A DNA stretch of 64,000 nt from Paenibacillus sp. FSL M7-0420 (GCF_038002345.1 NZ_JBBOCJ010000001.1:4650001-4714000); one strand, 5' to 3'. Counted from the stretch's first letter, positions 46,971 through 56,980 are shown. Translations and numbers: made by a program. Notes: generated by a model from the letters alone, not told the origin.

Positions 46971-48764
46971 CTACTCTATAGTCTCTGACTTCGGAAGGAT
47001 CACACTTACTATCGTGCCTCCGCGCTCGCGCGCACTATAGCTGATCCCGTAATCCCCGCCGAAGTGCAGCTGCACACGCTGATGGATATTGCGGATACCG
47101 TAGCCGTTAACCGGGTTCGGGCTGTCATCATTGAGTATCTGTTCGATAGCCTTATAATCGACCTGCTTATAGCCGTTATCCTCAATGGTAATCCGAATCC
47201 GGTCATCCTCCAGCACAGAGGTAATAATGATTTCGCCGTCCTCCTCCATATGCTTAACCCCGTGGATAATCGCATTCTCGATCAGGGGCTGCAGAGTGAT
47301 CTTGGGAATCAGATTCCTGGTCGTCCCGGGAGCGATGTTCCAGATAACGGCGAACACATAATCATGCCGGTGCTGCTGGAGCTTGATGTAGGCACCGGCA
47401 TGCTCAAGCTCCTCTTCGAGCGTGATCAGCTCCCGGCCCCGGCTTAAGCTGATCTTCATCAGCTTGGATAATTCCTTGATCATTTCCGCGGATTCCACGT
47501 TGCCTTCGAGCGAGCTTTTCCAATAAATACTCTCCAGAGTGTTGTACAGCAGATGCGGGTTGATCTGCTGATAGAGCAGCTGCAGCTGCGATTCCTTCTG
47601 CTTCAGCTCCATCTGGTATTTGTACATAATCAGGCTGTTGAGCCTGCGGGCCATATCATATGTGGCGTTAATCAGCACACTGACCTCATCGTTGCTTCCT
47701 CTGCGGGGAGTCTCGGGCACACGGTTGCCCGGCTCATACTTGCGCACAAAAAAAGCCAGCTTCTGCAAAGGGGTCATCAGCGAACGCCAGAAGTAGGTAA
47801 TGATGATCAGTCCGAAGAGCGCGTAAGCCACCGTTATGTATTGAATGACGCGTTTCATTTCGTTCTGCTGCTGGAGCAGGGATTTGACGGGTACCTTGTA
47901 GACCAGCTTTTGCTCAAAGGCATGATTGTTGTTCACCACATAGATGAAGTCATCAGTGATAATATCCTCGGTTCCCTCCGGATCTCCCGCCTCCGAGCCG
48001 TCCGGCAGGACGATCACCTCTCCGGTTGAATTCGTGGTGGAGGCCAGTACACGGTTGCTCATATCCGTCAGATAAATTTCTCCGTCCGGCAGAGAGATGG
48101 ATCTCAGCGATTCACCGATCTTCGATTCCATCTTGGTCACCACCAGCACGCCGAGCGTCCCTTCTCCACGGTAGATATTATTGACAGCCCTGACATAAGT
48201 AAGCGTCTTCAGATCTTCGGCCTGCGGACTCAGCTTCTCCACGAACATCAGGTAGCCGCGCCCCCGCTGCTGCACCACTTGATCGAACCAGAACGGCCGT
48301 TCCTCCTTGGAGAAAAAATACACTCCTGCCTTCTTCACCTGCGGAAAATTGGGAGCGAAAAAGTAGTAGTTATCGGGATCATATACATACAGCGAGTAGT
48401 AAATCCCGTCACCCCGCTCCGCTCCCTGCGAATAGCTGCCGAGCAGCTTCTCTATCGTCTCATAGCGCTTCACGCGCTCCATCACCGTGTCGTCCCCGCG
48501 CATATTGAGCTGCTGGAGGACCGGATTCTGGATGACGGTGGTCGTGATTTTGTTCACCGTATCGATGTCCCTGTTAATAATGGCGAAATTCTGCTTGTTC
48601 AGCTCCACGTAGGCATTGGTCACATGACGCTTCAGAATCTCCTCTGCCTTGTAGTTGCCGTAGCTGTTCAGAATCAGAATAGGCGTAATCATGATCAGGA
48701 ACAGCAGAATCAACTGCTGCTTAACACTGAGCCGGACAATGGGTTTTACAAGCGTGGACAACAT
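46971..48764 (-). CDS. YesM-like sensor histidine kinase
   Basis: A 597-residue membrane kinase: helix 1 (about 15-37), an extracellular sensor region (about 38-300), helix 2 (about 302-322), HAMP, a His_kinase domain with phospho-site INPHLLYNTLESIYW (near residue 405) and HATPase motifs LIENAIIHG, EDNGY and GYGIRNIHQR. It is the first gene of the second two-component/ABC operon. A candidate cre site lies 136 bp upstream. Confidence 0.93.
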   Translation of the reverse strand: MLSTLVKPIVRLSVKQQLILLFLIMITPILILNSYGNYKAEEILKRHVTNAYVELNKQNFAIINRDIDTVNKITTTVIQNPVLQQLNMRGDDTVMERVKRYETIEKLLGSYSQGAERGDGIYYSLYVYDPDNYYFFAPNFPQVKKAGVYFFSKEERPFWFDQVVQQRGRGYLMFVEKLSPQAEDLKTLTYVRAVNNIYRGEGTLGVLVVTKMESKIGESLRSISLPDGEIYLTDMSNRVLASTTNSTGEVIVLPDGSEAGDPEGTEDIITDDFIYVVNNNHAFEQKLVYKVPVKSLLQQQNEMKRVIQYITVAYALFGLIIITYFWRSLMTPLQKLAFFVRKYEPGNRVPETPRRGSNDEVSVLINATYDMARRLNSLIMYKYQMELKQKESQLQLLYQQINPHLLYNTLESIYWKSSLEGNVESAEMIKELSKLMKISLSRGRELITLEEELEHAGAYIKLQQHRHDYVFAVIWNIAPGTTRNLIPKITLQPLIENAIIHGVKHMEEDGEIIITSVLEDDRIRITIEDNGYKQVDYKAIEQILNDDSPNPVNGYGIRNIHQRVQLHFGGDYGISYSARERGGTIVSVILPKSETIE

Positions 48765-48789
48765 CTGGATTCACCTCCAGTTCCAATAA

Positions 48790-48895
48790 TACAAGTGGAA
48801 ACGGCGTTCCATCCTTTTAAAGGACGGTACCGTTTCAGCGAGAAATAGAAGGATAAGTTATCGTGTGAAACAAATGAGTTCTTATATTTTAACAA
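48790..48895. repeat. Dispersed element with GGAAACGG/CCGTTTC arms, copy 2
   Basis: Same order of blocks as the copy at 41654: TACAAGTGGAAACGGC, then CCTTTTAAAGGACGGTACCG, then TTTCAGCGAGAA. Its tail TATCGTGTGAAACAAATGAG and CTTATATTTTAA is shared with 56981-57018. Confidence 0.85.
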
Positions 48896-48898
48896 ACC

Positions 48899-48912
48899 TA
48901 CAAGCGCTTACA
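48899..48912. promoter_or_regulatory. Candidate CcpA cre site of second sugar operon
   Basis: On the minus strand TGTAAGCGCTTGTA, close to the cre consensus, about 136 bp upstream of the kinase start. Confidence 0.65.
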
Positions 48913-48967
48913 CAGGTTTATTTCAAAGTTGTTTATGTCTATTTGTATGGAGTTTTTCAGCCAAGTG

Positions 48968-49010
48968 AAAACCAGCCCACACACGAACACCCCGTGTTGG
49001 ACTGGTTTTA
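48968..49010 (-). terminator. Terminator after alpha/beta hydrolase gene
   Basis: On the minus strand AAACCAGTCCAACAC pairs with GTGTGGGCTGGTTT, followed by TCACTT; 36 nt after the stop. Confidence 0.75.
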
Positions 49011-49045
49011 TAGTGTTTCATCCTGAGCACATTGAGCCGGACGGC

Positions 49046-50008
49046 TTATGCTAGCTGTAATTCTTCCTTTACTGTTCTCAAAAAAGCAAGCACAGCAGCA
49101 ATCATCTGCTCCAGCCCCGGTTGTTCAATCGGAAAATGACCTGCACCCTCTAGAATCACAGATTCTTTCCTGCCTTTAAGATGGTCATAAAATGGTCTGC
49201 TGAAACGGTAAGGCGTCATAGGATCTAATTGAGGATGAACGAGTAATACCGGACAAAGGTCAAACTGCTGAGGTTTCAGGACCGGTTTCATATTTAGAAA
49301 GGTTCTTAATAAGCGTAAAGGGATTTTTGTTCCTGCCGCATGAGGATCATTCATAATGAGTCTGGTCAGTTCAGCGTTGTTCGTGATCCATTTCATCCGG
49401 GATACTTTATTCACAGAGATCTGCAGGGTATCTGTTAGTGCAGGGAATTGATTCATACACCATCCGCCTAACCGGCTAATGAGTTTGTTAGGAGCTAGCT
49501 GATCACGAACCTTCACCTCACTCGTATCCACAAATGTCGTTGCAATCAACCCTTTGACCTGCTTACTTTGTACTGCGGTGTGATAAGCCAACATACCGCC
49601 AATACTGGAGCCCAGCAGAATAACAGGCTTGCCGTCCCGTTTCAGCTCCTGTTCGATCAGTTCATTCAGGATGTCAATCCAGAGTTGATAATCCAATGAT
49701 TCCCCTGAATCGGTATAGCTTAGACCATAGGGAGGCAGATCCGGAGAGACGACTTCATAACCATAGGTTTGCAGCATGCGCGCATAAGGCGCGAGCAACC
49801 TGCCATTGCCGCCAGCTCCATGAATGAAAATGATTTTTAAAGGTGCGTCAGGAGCTGGCATACGGTCTAGATGAATATGGGCATTATTCCAGATCATCCA
49901 TTCCTCTGTCGGCAGATATCCTGCATGGACCTGCATTTCTTCAGGGAAAAATCTTTGGTATTGTTTCCAATAAGTCACCGATTGGTTATAGGATGAATCC
50001 TTGTTCAT
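49046..50008 (-). CDS. Alpha/beta-fold hydrolase
   Basis: A 320-residue hydrolase without a signal peptide. The oxyanion segment IIFIHGAGGNGR (near residue 85), nucleophile elbow LLGSSIGGML (Ser near residue 151), an acidic residue in HPQLDPMTP and the catalytic His in GAGHFPIEQPG complete a Ser-Asp-His triad. The substrate is unknown (ester, lactone or lipid). It lies 18 nt after a GNAT gene on the same strand and ends before a terminator, so it is the last gene of a group that may include the GH65 genes. Confidence 0.85.
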   Translation of the reverse strand: MNKDSSYNQSVTYWKQYQRFFPEEMQVHAGYLPTEEWMIWNNAHIHLDRMPAPDAPLKIIFIHGAGGNGRLLAPYARMLQTYGYEVVSPDLPPYGLSYTDSGESLDYQLWIDILNELIEQELKRDGKPVILLGSSIGGMLAYHTAVQSKQVKGLIATTFVDTSEVKVRDQLAPNKLISRLGGWCMNQFPALTDTLQISVNKVSRMKWITNNAELTRLIMNDPHAAGTKIPLRLLRTFLNMKPVLKPQQFDLCPVLLVHPQLDPMTPYRFSRPFYDHLKGRKESVILEGAGHFPIEQPGLEQMIAAVLAFLRTVKEELQLA

Positions 50009-50026
50009 GAATAAGCTGTTCCTCTC

Positions 50027-50536
50027 TCAGGGGACCGGGATTTCTTTTTCCATAATGTAATCATCCATGACGAATCCGTTCCCGATATCTGCCACTTGTT
50101 CCCTAAGGGTCCGAAAGCCCTTTCTTGTATAGACCGCAATACTTGATTCATTATCACGATTGACTGTCAGCCATATGTGAGTCAGGTTACGATCTTGACA
50201 CAGCTTCTCCAGAAAGATCAATGCTTGGCTGGCATAGCTGCGCCCCCTGTACTCCTTGCTGATATAAAGCTTGCTCAAAAAGAGCTTCCCTTCCTCTTCT
50301 CTGGCTGACATATATCCGGCTGTGGAGCCTTCGCCATTATGGATCAAGTAATATTCGTAGCCCTGATGATGGATCTGATCCGTTATCGCGGGAACCGATT
50401 GGAACTTTTCAATCATGTAATCAATCTGCGCGATGGTAATAATGGAGCCATAATGTTCGTGCCATATTTCTGCTGCCAATCGGGCAACCTCAGCAGTTTC
50501 TTCCGCTGTATTCACTTGTAGAAATCTAAGCTCCAT
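50027..50536 (-). CDS. GNAT family N-acetyltransferase
   Basis: A 169-residue acetyl-CoA-dependent transferase. The fold is visible as AAEIWHEHYG, FLSKLYISKEYRGRSYASQALIF (the acetyl-CoA binding loop with RGRSYAS) and LTVNRDNESSIAVYTRKGF near the C-terminus. ATG 50536 follows AGGCAGG; an open frame continues upstream to 50593 without a better site. The acceptor substrate cannot be predicted. It sits between an esterase-like gene and an alpha/beta hydrolase, with gaps of 69 and 18 nt. Confidence 0.88.
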   Translation of the reverse strand: MELRFLQVNTAEETAEVARLAAEIWHEHYGSIITIAQIDYMIEKFQSVPAITDQIHHQGYEYYLIHNGEGSTAGYMSAREEEGKLFLSKLYISKEYRGRSYASQALIFLEKLCQDRNLTHIWLTVNRDNESSIAVYTRKGFRTLREQVADIGNGFVMDDYIMEKEIPVP

Positions 50537-50605
50537 AATATGTACCTGCCTTTCCTGAGTCTCTCGTATCACCCTATCCTTGGACACGGACATTGAAGCA
50601 AAAGT

Positions 50606-51406
50606 TCACGCTCTGGTATACCCGTTCAATTGCAGCCAGGAGGCACAGGCATCCGTCCATGTCTTGGTGTGCGGCTCTTCAGGGGCTAAGCCCAGACCGT
50701 GTACACCGTGCGCATAGATATGCAGATCGAACGGAACCTTATGACGGCTAAGACCTGCGGCGAACAGCAGGCTGTTCTCCACCGGGACATAATCATCATC
50801 AGAGGTATGCCAGAGGAACGTTGGCGGCGTGTCCGGGGTCACCTGGAACTCGCTGCTGAGCTTAAGCGACAGCTCTGCATCGGGAACGGCTCCCAGCAGA
50901 TTCTCCTTCGAGCCCTGATGTGTGACCCCTTCGGTCATCGAGATAACCGGGTAGCATAGAATGAGGCGGTCAGGACGGCTGGACAGCCGCTCCAATGGCT
51001 CCGGGTGATCAGGATTGCCCAGATCATAAGATACCCCGGCGGTAGAAGCGAGATGTCCGCCCGCCGAGAAGCCCAGAATACCGAGACGGTCTGGGTCAAT
51101 GCCGAATTCGTCCGCGCGGAAGCGGATCGTACGCAGCGCCCGCTGCGCATCCAGCAGCGCACTTGGGTATTGGTAAGGCGCAACACGGTAACGCAGCACG
51201 AATGCTGAAATTCCGAGTGTATTCAGCCACTCCGCAACCGGACCGCCTTCATGGTCGGCACGCATCGCATACCCGCCTCCCGGACAGACCAGAACAGCGG
51301 CATTCCCCTTGCCTTCAACTAAATAAGGTGTAATCGCAGGCTGATCCTCTTCACTAGCTCCCAGTGCTCCAGGCGCACCTTCAGGCCATAGCAACAACGT
51401 TTCCAT
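50606..51406 (-). CDS. Acetyl-esterase-like alpha/beta hydrolase
   Basis: A 266-residue serine hydrolase resembling bacterial acetylxylan or carbohydrate esterases of the BD-FAE type. Visible are VLVCPGGGYAMRADHEGGP (oxyanion), LGILGFSAGGHLAS (Ser elbow), an Asp in TSDDDYVPVENS and His in YAHGVHGLGLAP. No signal peptide, so the substrate is likely an imported deacylatable sugar. Three consecutive ATGs start the frame; the last one (51406) has the best distance from GAGGG. It follows pgmB by 84 nt, which fits a sugar-processing operon. Confidence 0.87.
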   Translation of the reverse strand: METLLLWPEGAPGALGASEEDQPAITPYLVEGKGNAAVLVCPGGGYAMRADHEGGPVAEWLNTLGISAFVLRYRVAPYQYPSALLDAQRALRTIRFRADEFGIDPDRLGILGFSAGGHLASTAGVSYDLGNPDHPEPLERLSSRPDRLILCYPVISMTEGVTHQGSKENLLGAVPDAELSLKLSSEFQVTPDTPPTFLWHTSDDDYVPVENSLLFAAGLSRHKVPFDLHIYAHGVHGLGLAPEEPHTKTWTDACASWLQLNGYTRA

Positions 51407-51490
51407 CATCATCCCTCAAGCTTTCCTTCTATAATAGAATAGATTATAGAGGCCAACAGCTGAACCCTCTAGCGCCATTCTATCAAGCTC

Positions 51491-52120
51491 TTACAGTTCA
51501 TGCAATCCGGATACGACAAGGTCCGCCGCCTTCAGCAGCTCCGGCCGTCCGATCCCGACCACGTACATGCCGGCAGCCTTGCCGGCGGCTACTCCGGCCT
51601 CGGCATCCTCGAACACCACGCAGTCCTGCGCCTGCAGCCCCAGCTCCCGGCAGGCGGTCAGGAACACCTCAGGGTCCGGCTTCGCCCGCGAGACCTTATT
51701 GCCGTCTACCACCGTATCGAACAGCCCCGCGATATTCAGCTTATCCAGTATGAATTCCGCATTCTTACTTGCAGAGCCAAGGGCAATACCCACGCCGCGT
51801 GCTCTGAGCGCACTTAGATAGGCTCTGACACCGGGCAGCAGCTCTGATTCATCCAGGCCTGAGATATATTCTACATAGAGGCGGTTCTTCTTCTCCGCCA
51901 TCGCCAGCTTCTCTGCTTCGCCGAAGCTCAGACCGCCGATCTGAAGCAGAATATCCAGCGACCGCATCCGGCTGACGCCCTTCAGCCGCTCATTGTCCTC
52001 TTCGGTGAACGGGAAGCCCAGCTCCCCGGCGAGCGAACGCCAGGCCAGATAGTGATATTTAGCCGTGTCTACAATCACGCCATCCAGATCGAAGATAGCA
52101 CCCTTCATATGCTCCAGCAT
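51491..52120 (-). CDS. pgmB: Beta-phosphoglucomutase
   Basis: A 209-residue HAD-superfamily enzyme interconverting beta-glucose 1-phosphate and glucose 6-phosphate. The nucleophile motif GAIFDLDGVIVDT (near residue 10), cap-domain signature RLKGVSRMRSLDILL, motif II GSASKNAEF and motif III VVFEDAEAGVAAGKAAGM are present. It begins 4 nt after the GH65 gene at 52125-54455. GH65 phosphorylases release beta-glucose 1-phosphate, which this enzyme feeds into glycolysis, so the pairing strongly supports both calls. Confidence 0.96.
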   Translation of the reverse strand: MLEHMKGAIFDLDGVIVDTAKYHYLAWRSLAGELGFPFTEEDNERLKGVSRMRSLDILLQIGGLSFGEAEKLAMAEKKNRLYVEYISGLDESELLPGVRAYLSALRARGVGIALGSASKNAEFILDKLNIAGLFDTVVDGNKVSRAKPDPEVFLTACRELGLQAQDCVVFEDAEAGVAAGKAAGMYVVGIGRPELLKAADLVVSGLHEL

Positions 52121-52124
52121 TATG

Positions 52125-54455
52125 TCATAATCCTCTCTGATTGGACTCAGACGCTAACTTCAGGATTGCACCGGGCGGGCACGGCACAGACTCACCGCCG
52201 AATCCGGCGAAGCTTACCGCTTCGCGGTTGCCGGGCGCGGCCGTAACCGTGATCTCTTCGCGGCCGATCCGCAGCCGGAAGCTGCCGCCGCGCAGCACAA
52301 CCGGCAGCTCTACAGACTCCCAGGTCTCCGGCAGAGACGGCTTAAGGGTGACGGTCTGTCCATCAAAGCGCACACCCGCGAAGCCAAGAACCACAGCCAT
52401 CCATGCGCCTCCATTCGCCGCCGGATGCGTCCCTCCAATATAGAGATCGCCGACATACTGCTTCGACTCCCCGGTAAGATCTACGGTGGCCGTGCGCATG
52501 AAATAAGGATATCCCCAGTCCGGCAAGCCGATATCCGCAGCAGCCAATGCGTAGATACACGCGCTGAGGCTGGAGCCATGCTCGGTTCGCGGCTCATAGA
52601 ATTCCCAGTTCGCCTGCTTCACTTTCCTGCTGTATCTGTCCCGGAACAGGTGCAACATCAGCACCACATCGGCCTGCTTCAGGATTCTTGTGGTAGCAGC
52701 CAGCCCATTGCCTCCGCCCCAGTACTCATTCGGGTGAATGACCCGTGCCCTCAGCTCAGCCAGAGACACATCCTCCAGTTGCAGATAACGGTCGAATTGT
52801 TCAATCACCAGCGTATCCGGGTCCGGCTGCGGAACATAGAGCTGTGCCAGCATGGCTCTGAATTCATCCAGGAACGGCCCGTCTGCGTAAGATTCAGCAA
52901 GACCGTTATACACGGCCGGATATTTGTCCTGCAATCTTTCTGCTGTCTGCAAGGCAATCTTCAGTGTCTCCTGAACCATAGCGCTCGTAAATGCGTTATT
53001 ATTCACGCGCTCGTGATATTCATCCGGGCCGGTAACATCCAGCAGCTCATACCGCTGCTTCACGGGATTATAATAAGCATAGGAATAGAAGAAACGCGCA
53101 CATTCCCAGATGACCTCCGCCCCGCCGTCCGCCAGGATGCTGTCATCTCCTGTGAAGGTCACGTATTGCCAGAGGCCGTGCACGACATCTGCACTGATAT
53201 GAATCTGCTTATCGCGGAAATAGGTCCGCATGGGTCGCCCGGTAAATACATCGTTCACATTGAACAGGGTACAGGCATCATCCCCTGTATCCTGACTCTC
53301 CCAAGCATAAAAAGCCCCCAAATATCCATACTCCGCCGCCTTCCGCCGCGCACCGTCCAGCGTGTGGATGCGGTACATCATCAGGTTACGGGCGGTGCCC
53401 GGGTCGCTGTGCAGGAAAAAGGGCAGCATGAACATTTCTGTATCCCAGAATACCGCGCCCTTATAGACCTGCCCGGACAAGCCGCGCGCCGGAATCGAGA
53501 CCTTCTCCGACTTCGTCGGTGCAATGATCAGCAGCTGATACATACTGTACCGCAGCGCGAACTGCGCCTCCTCATCGCCTTCAATGACACAATCACTGCG
53601 TGACCATCGCTGCGCCCACTTCCGGCTGTGAGCCTCCAGCAGTCCGGCATACCCTGTCTCAGCGGCGGTCTGGACGGTCTGCACCGCCCGCTCATCAGGT
53701 CCATCTTCTGCAGGATCGCCTTCGCCATCCAGACCGGTGAACACGGCTGCATATTTGCACCATGTATAAGTCTCACCTGCCTTAGCTTCTATAAAAATAT
53801 GGCGCAGTGCGGTTCCTCCATCCAGCCCGATAACACCGTCAACCCGCTTCGCCTGTTCAGCCGTACCGAACGTTATAAGCTCCGCCACCGCCACCTGCTG
53901 CCCCAGCTCCCCGGTAACTGCTGTTGACAGCAGCACCCCGCCGGCAGAGCTGCTCTGCTGCTCGAGCAGATGTGGACCGTTAATATCCCACACCGTGCCA
54001 TCGATTCCTGTAGTAATCTCTATCCGGCAATCGGCGTTGCAGTGAAGAGTCCATTTCGCTGCCAGCAGGTGGAGCTGATCCATACTAACGAAACGCTCTG
54101 CGGTCAGGGTCAGCTTCCCGCCGCTGCGGATAGTGAACACCGTCTCCCTCGAGTGGACTGCTGTGCGTAGGTTCAGGCTCTGTGTATGCTCCATCGGTTC
54201 TGTTTCCAATACGCTTAGCTGTATGCCGTCACAGGTGACTACCGTATACAGTCCATTCGGGGCGTTCACCGGCTCGCGCCATTTGTCGCCCGCCCGGTCA
54301 TATACTCCGGCCAATGTAACCGCCGCAAGCTGCTCCTTCCCGAACTCCTCAAGGACTCCCCGGAAGCCCATATAGCCATTGCCGGTCATAAATTTGTTGC
54401 CGTTCGCCGTAATCCGCCCGGGTCCGAAGCTGCGCTCACTTACCGTCCAGTCCAT
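52125..54455 (-). CDS. GH65 family disaccharide phosphorylase
   Basis: A 776-residue inverting phosphorylase of glycoside hydrolase family 65. Family segments are FMTGNGYMGFRGVLEEFGKEQ at the N-terminus, VFWDTEMFMLPFFLHSDP in the barrel and the catalytic acid region VTGPDEYHERVNNNAFTS. Its ATG overlaps the stop of the preceding GH65 gene (TAATG), so translation is coupled. It releases beta-glucose 1-phosphate from an alpha-linked glucobiose; whether the substrate is nigerose, kojibiose, maltose or trehalose cannot be told. It differs clearly from its neighbour, so the two probably have different linkage specificity. Confidence 0.88.
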   Translation of the reverse strand: MDWTVSERSFGPGRITANGNKFMTGNGYMGFRGVLEEFGKEQLAAVTLAGVYDRAGDKWREPVNAPNGLYTVVTCDGIQLSVLETEPMEHTQSLNLRTAVHSRETVFTIRSGGKLTLTAERFVSMDQLHLLAAKWTLHCNADCRIEITTGIDGTVWDINGPHLLEQQSSSAGGVLLSTAVTGELGQQVAVAELITFGTAEQAKRVDGVIGLDGGTALRHIFIEAKAGETYTWCKYAAVFTGLDGEGDPAEDGPDERAVQTVQTAAETGYAGLLEAHSRKWAQRWSRSDCVIEGDEEAQFALRYSMYQLLIIAPTKSEKVSIPARGLSGQVYKGAVFWDTEMFMLPFFLHSDPGTARNLMMYRIHTLDGARRKAAEYGYLGAFYAWESQDTGDDACTLFNVNDVFTGRPMRTYFRDKQIHISADVVHGLWQYVTFTGDDSILADGGAEVIWECARFFYSYAYYNPVKQRYELLDVTGPDEYHERVNNNAFTSAMVQETLKIALQTAERLQDKYPAVYNGLAESYADGPFLDEFRAMLAQLYVPQPDPDTLVIEQFDRYLQLEDVSLAELRARVIHPNEYWGGGNGLAATTRILKQADVVLMLHLFRDRYSRKVKQANWEFYEPRTEHGSSLSACIYALAAADIGLPDWGYPYFMRTATVDLTGESKQYVGDLYIGGTHPAANGGAWMAVVLGFAGVRFDGQTVTLKPSLPETWESVELPVVLRGGSFRLRIGREEITVTAAPGNREAVSFAGFGGESVPCPPGAILKLASESNQRGL

Positions 54456-56758
54456 TACACAGCCATCCCTTCAGCGAGAGGAAGCTCGATTCCTGCTTCA
54501 TCTACGGTCACCCGCTGATCATAGATCAGCACCTCTGTGCTTCCGCCATTGACTGCTCTGAAGGAAACCGACTCTGCATTTACCGTAATGCCCAGCAGTA
54601 CGCCCCTGCACATCACCTGGAAGCTGTAAGCGGTCCACCGCTGCGGCAGCACCGGCCGGAAGGACAGACAATCTCCATCCGAGCGCATTCCGCCGAAGCC
54701 GTAGACGATGTTCATCCACGCTGCGGCGATCGATGTGGTGTGCAGCCCTTCCCGGGTATTGCGGTTATAGTTGTCCAGATCCAGGCGCGTGGCGAACTCG
54801 AAGAACCGGTACGCTTCCTCCGATTTGCCCAGCTCACTGGCCAGAATCGAGTGAATGGATGGCGAGAGCGAGGACTCATGAATACATCTCGGTTCATAAT
54901 AATCATAATTAGCCAGCTTGGTCTCGCGGGAGAACTGCCCGTTGTAGAGGAACAGGAACATCAGCACATCCGGCTGCTTGATCATATCGTAACGGTACAG
55001 GCGGTCATACGACCAATTCGAGTACAGCGGGAATTCCGTAACCGGAATCGAATGAATGTCGATATGCGGCATATCAAAAAATCCGTCATGCTCCTCGTAG
55101 ATGCCGCTGCCGGGATCGAACGGGATTTTCATATGGGCACGCTTGTGGTCCCAGTCGGCCAATTCCTCCTCGCGGAGCGCAGTAACCGCTATAACCGCCG
55201 TATATGCTTCAAGCGCCTCCGCCTTCATGAGGGCTACTGTTTCGAGCGTATATTCGAATAACTTCTGGGCCATCAGATTGATGTAGCAGTTATTGTTAAC
55301 CATAAGCTGGAATTCATCCGGCCCCATTACGCCGAAATATCCGTATTCCCCGGTGCGTTGACCCCACTGGCCGCGGGCTGCGTAGAAACGGCTGATCTGA
55401 ATCAGCATCTCGGCGCCTTTGCTGTAGAGGAATTCCAGGTCGCCGGTGTTCTTCACATAATGCCAGATGCCGTAGGCGACCGCCGTCCCGACATGAAGCT
55501 GCAGATTGGAATGCTGCCACAGGTCACAGCTCTCTGTCCCGTCAATCGTGGCAATCGGATAGAATGCGCCAGCGCAATCTACATCCTTCCCGCGCTGGAG
55601 CGCCTGAGGCAGCGTCTTGTAGCGGAATTCCAGCAGACTGCGGGCCGCCTTCGGGTTATTGAACAGATAGAACGGCAGACAGTAGGACTCGGTATCCCAG
55701 AAGGCCAGCCCCCGGTAAGCTTCGCCGGTTAACCCTTTGGCACCGATATTGTACCCGGGATGGTCCCCGTGATACGTCTGGTACAGCTGAAAAATACAAA
55801 AACGGATGCCCTGCTGATTCTCCGGGTCGCCCTCAATCCGGATATCGCTGGTTGCCCAGATGCTGCTCCAATAGGAGGCCTGGTCAGCAACCACCTCTTC
55901 CTCCACCAGCCGGTCCGCCGCTGCTGCAAGCTCCATGCCTTTTGTCCAGAGACGGTCTGTAGCTGGGGCAGCATCCGTGCCTGTCACATTGACCACAAGC
56001 TTCGTGAAGGAAGCAGGCTCCCCTTCAACCAGCATAAGCGGGAATTGCCGCCCGATATATCGGTCATCTTCCACAAGCTCCGTATGCAGCGACTGCGAAG
56101 ACTTCAGGACAAAGCCCGAGAACAGCTGATTTCCGGTTGTCAGCGTACGGGCCATAATGGCAGTTATTGCTCCTTCCCCGCCGCGCTGCTGCTCTTTCCA
56201 CATACTCTGGCCGTGTTCCTCATGAGTCATGCCGAAGTCAAGGCCAGTACAAATATCCACTTTCCCCGTGAAATTAAGCGCGGTGAAGCTAATCTGCTGC
56301 AGTCCCAGATGGGACAGAGTCATGCTGACCAGGCGTGTGAAGCAGAGCTTCAGCTTTTTCCCGTCCGAGAGCAGCCAGATGAACTCCCGTGTATAGGTTC
56401 CCGCCTGGAAATCCAGTCTGCGCGTATAAGCCTCTATGCGGGAGTGCGCCAGATCCAGGGTTTCACCGTCCACCGAGATCCGGGTATGCAGCCAGTCCAC
56501 GGCATTGACCATGTAGCGCAGCGACCGGATAATGCCTTTATAATGATTGCCAACCTCCATCTGCTCATTCAGCCCGTTGAAATAGCTGCCCGGCAAGGAA
56601 TCACCGCTGTAGCCCTCGTCCGCATACCCCCGTACCCCCATATACTCATTGCCCAGTGAAAAAATCGATTCCGAAGTCCGGTTGCGTTCCGGATCAAAGC
56701 CTTCCTCAATAATTGCCCAGGGATCGACCTTCAGATAGGGATCTGCTACTTTTGCCAT
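54455..56758 (-). CDS. GH65 family disaccharide phosphorylase, maltose/kojibiose type
   Basis: A 767-residue cytoplasmic phosphorylase. The segments FSLGNEYMGVRGYADEGYSGD (N-terminus), FWDTESYCLPFYLFNNP and the catalytic region VMGPDEFQLMVNNNCYIN resemble the maltose/kojibiose phosphorylase branch of GH65. It is the first gene of the phosphorylase operon, followed in coupled fashion by the second GH65 gene and pgmB. The products would be glucose and beta-glucose 1-phosphate. Its upstream region (56759-57181) is shared with the divergent fnr gene. Confidence 0.88.
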   Translation of the reverse strand: MAKVADPYLKVDPWAIIEEGFDPERNRTSESIFSLGNEYMGVRGYADEGYSGDSLPGSYFNGLNEQMEVGNHYKGIIRSLRYMVNAVDWLHTRISVDGETLDLAHSRIEAYTRRLDFQAGTYTREFIWLLSDGKKLKLCFTRLVSMTLSHLGLQQISFTALNFTGKVDICTGLDFGMTHEEHGQSMWKEQQRGGEGAITAIMARTLTTGNQLFSGFVLKSSQSLHTELVEDDRYIGRQFPLMLVEGEPASFTKLVVNVTGTDAAPATDRLWTKGMELAAAADRLVEEEVVADQASYWSSIWATSDIRIEGDPENQQGIRFCIFQLYQTYHGDHPGYNIGAKGLTGEAYRGLAFWDTESYCLPFYLFNNPKAARSLLEFRYKTLPQALQRGKDVDCAGAFYPIATIDGTESCDLWQHSNLQLHVGTAVAYGIWHYVKNTGDLEFLYSKGAEMLIQISRFYAARGQWGQRTGEYGYFGVMGPDEFQLMVNNNCYINLMAQKLFEYTLETVALMKAEALEAYTAVIAVTALREEELADWDHKRAHMKIPFDPGSGIYEEHDGFFDMPHIDIHSIPVTEFPLYSNWSYDRLYRYDMIKQPDVLMFLFLYNGQFSRETKLANYDYYEPRCIHESSLSPSIHSILASELGKSEEAYRFFEFATRLDLDNYNRNTREGLHTTSIAAAWMNIVYGFGGMRSDGDCLSFRPVLPQRWTAYSFQVMCRGVLLGITVNAESVSFRAVNGGSTEVLIYDQRVTVDEAGIELPLAEGMAV

Positions 56759-56980
56759 AATTGAAACTCTCCTTCGCTAAGTGAGGCTTGTTCCGCTCCT
56801 CCGCTCACAGCGGAAACAACGGACACTTTAGTTCCAGAGTATCGCTAAGCCCGCCCGTGACCAAGGTCCGCCTGTAAGCGAGTTATGTGCATTTGTACGG
56901 ATCATATGGAATGCGGACGACAAACGCAAAAAAGCCGCTCCCCCTCTGCATCTATCCAGAACAGGTGGCAACTGATATAA

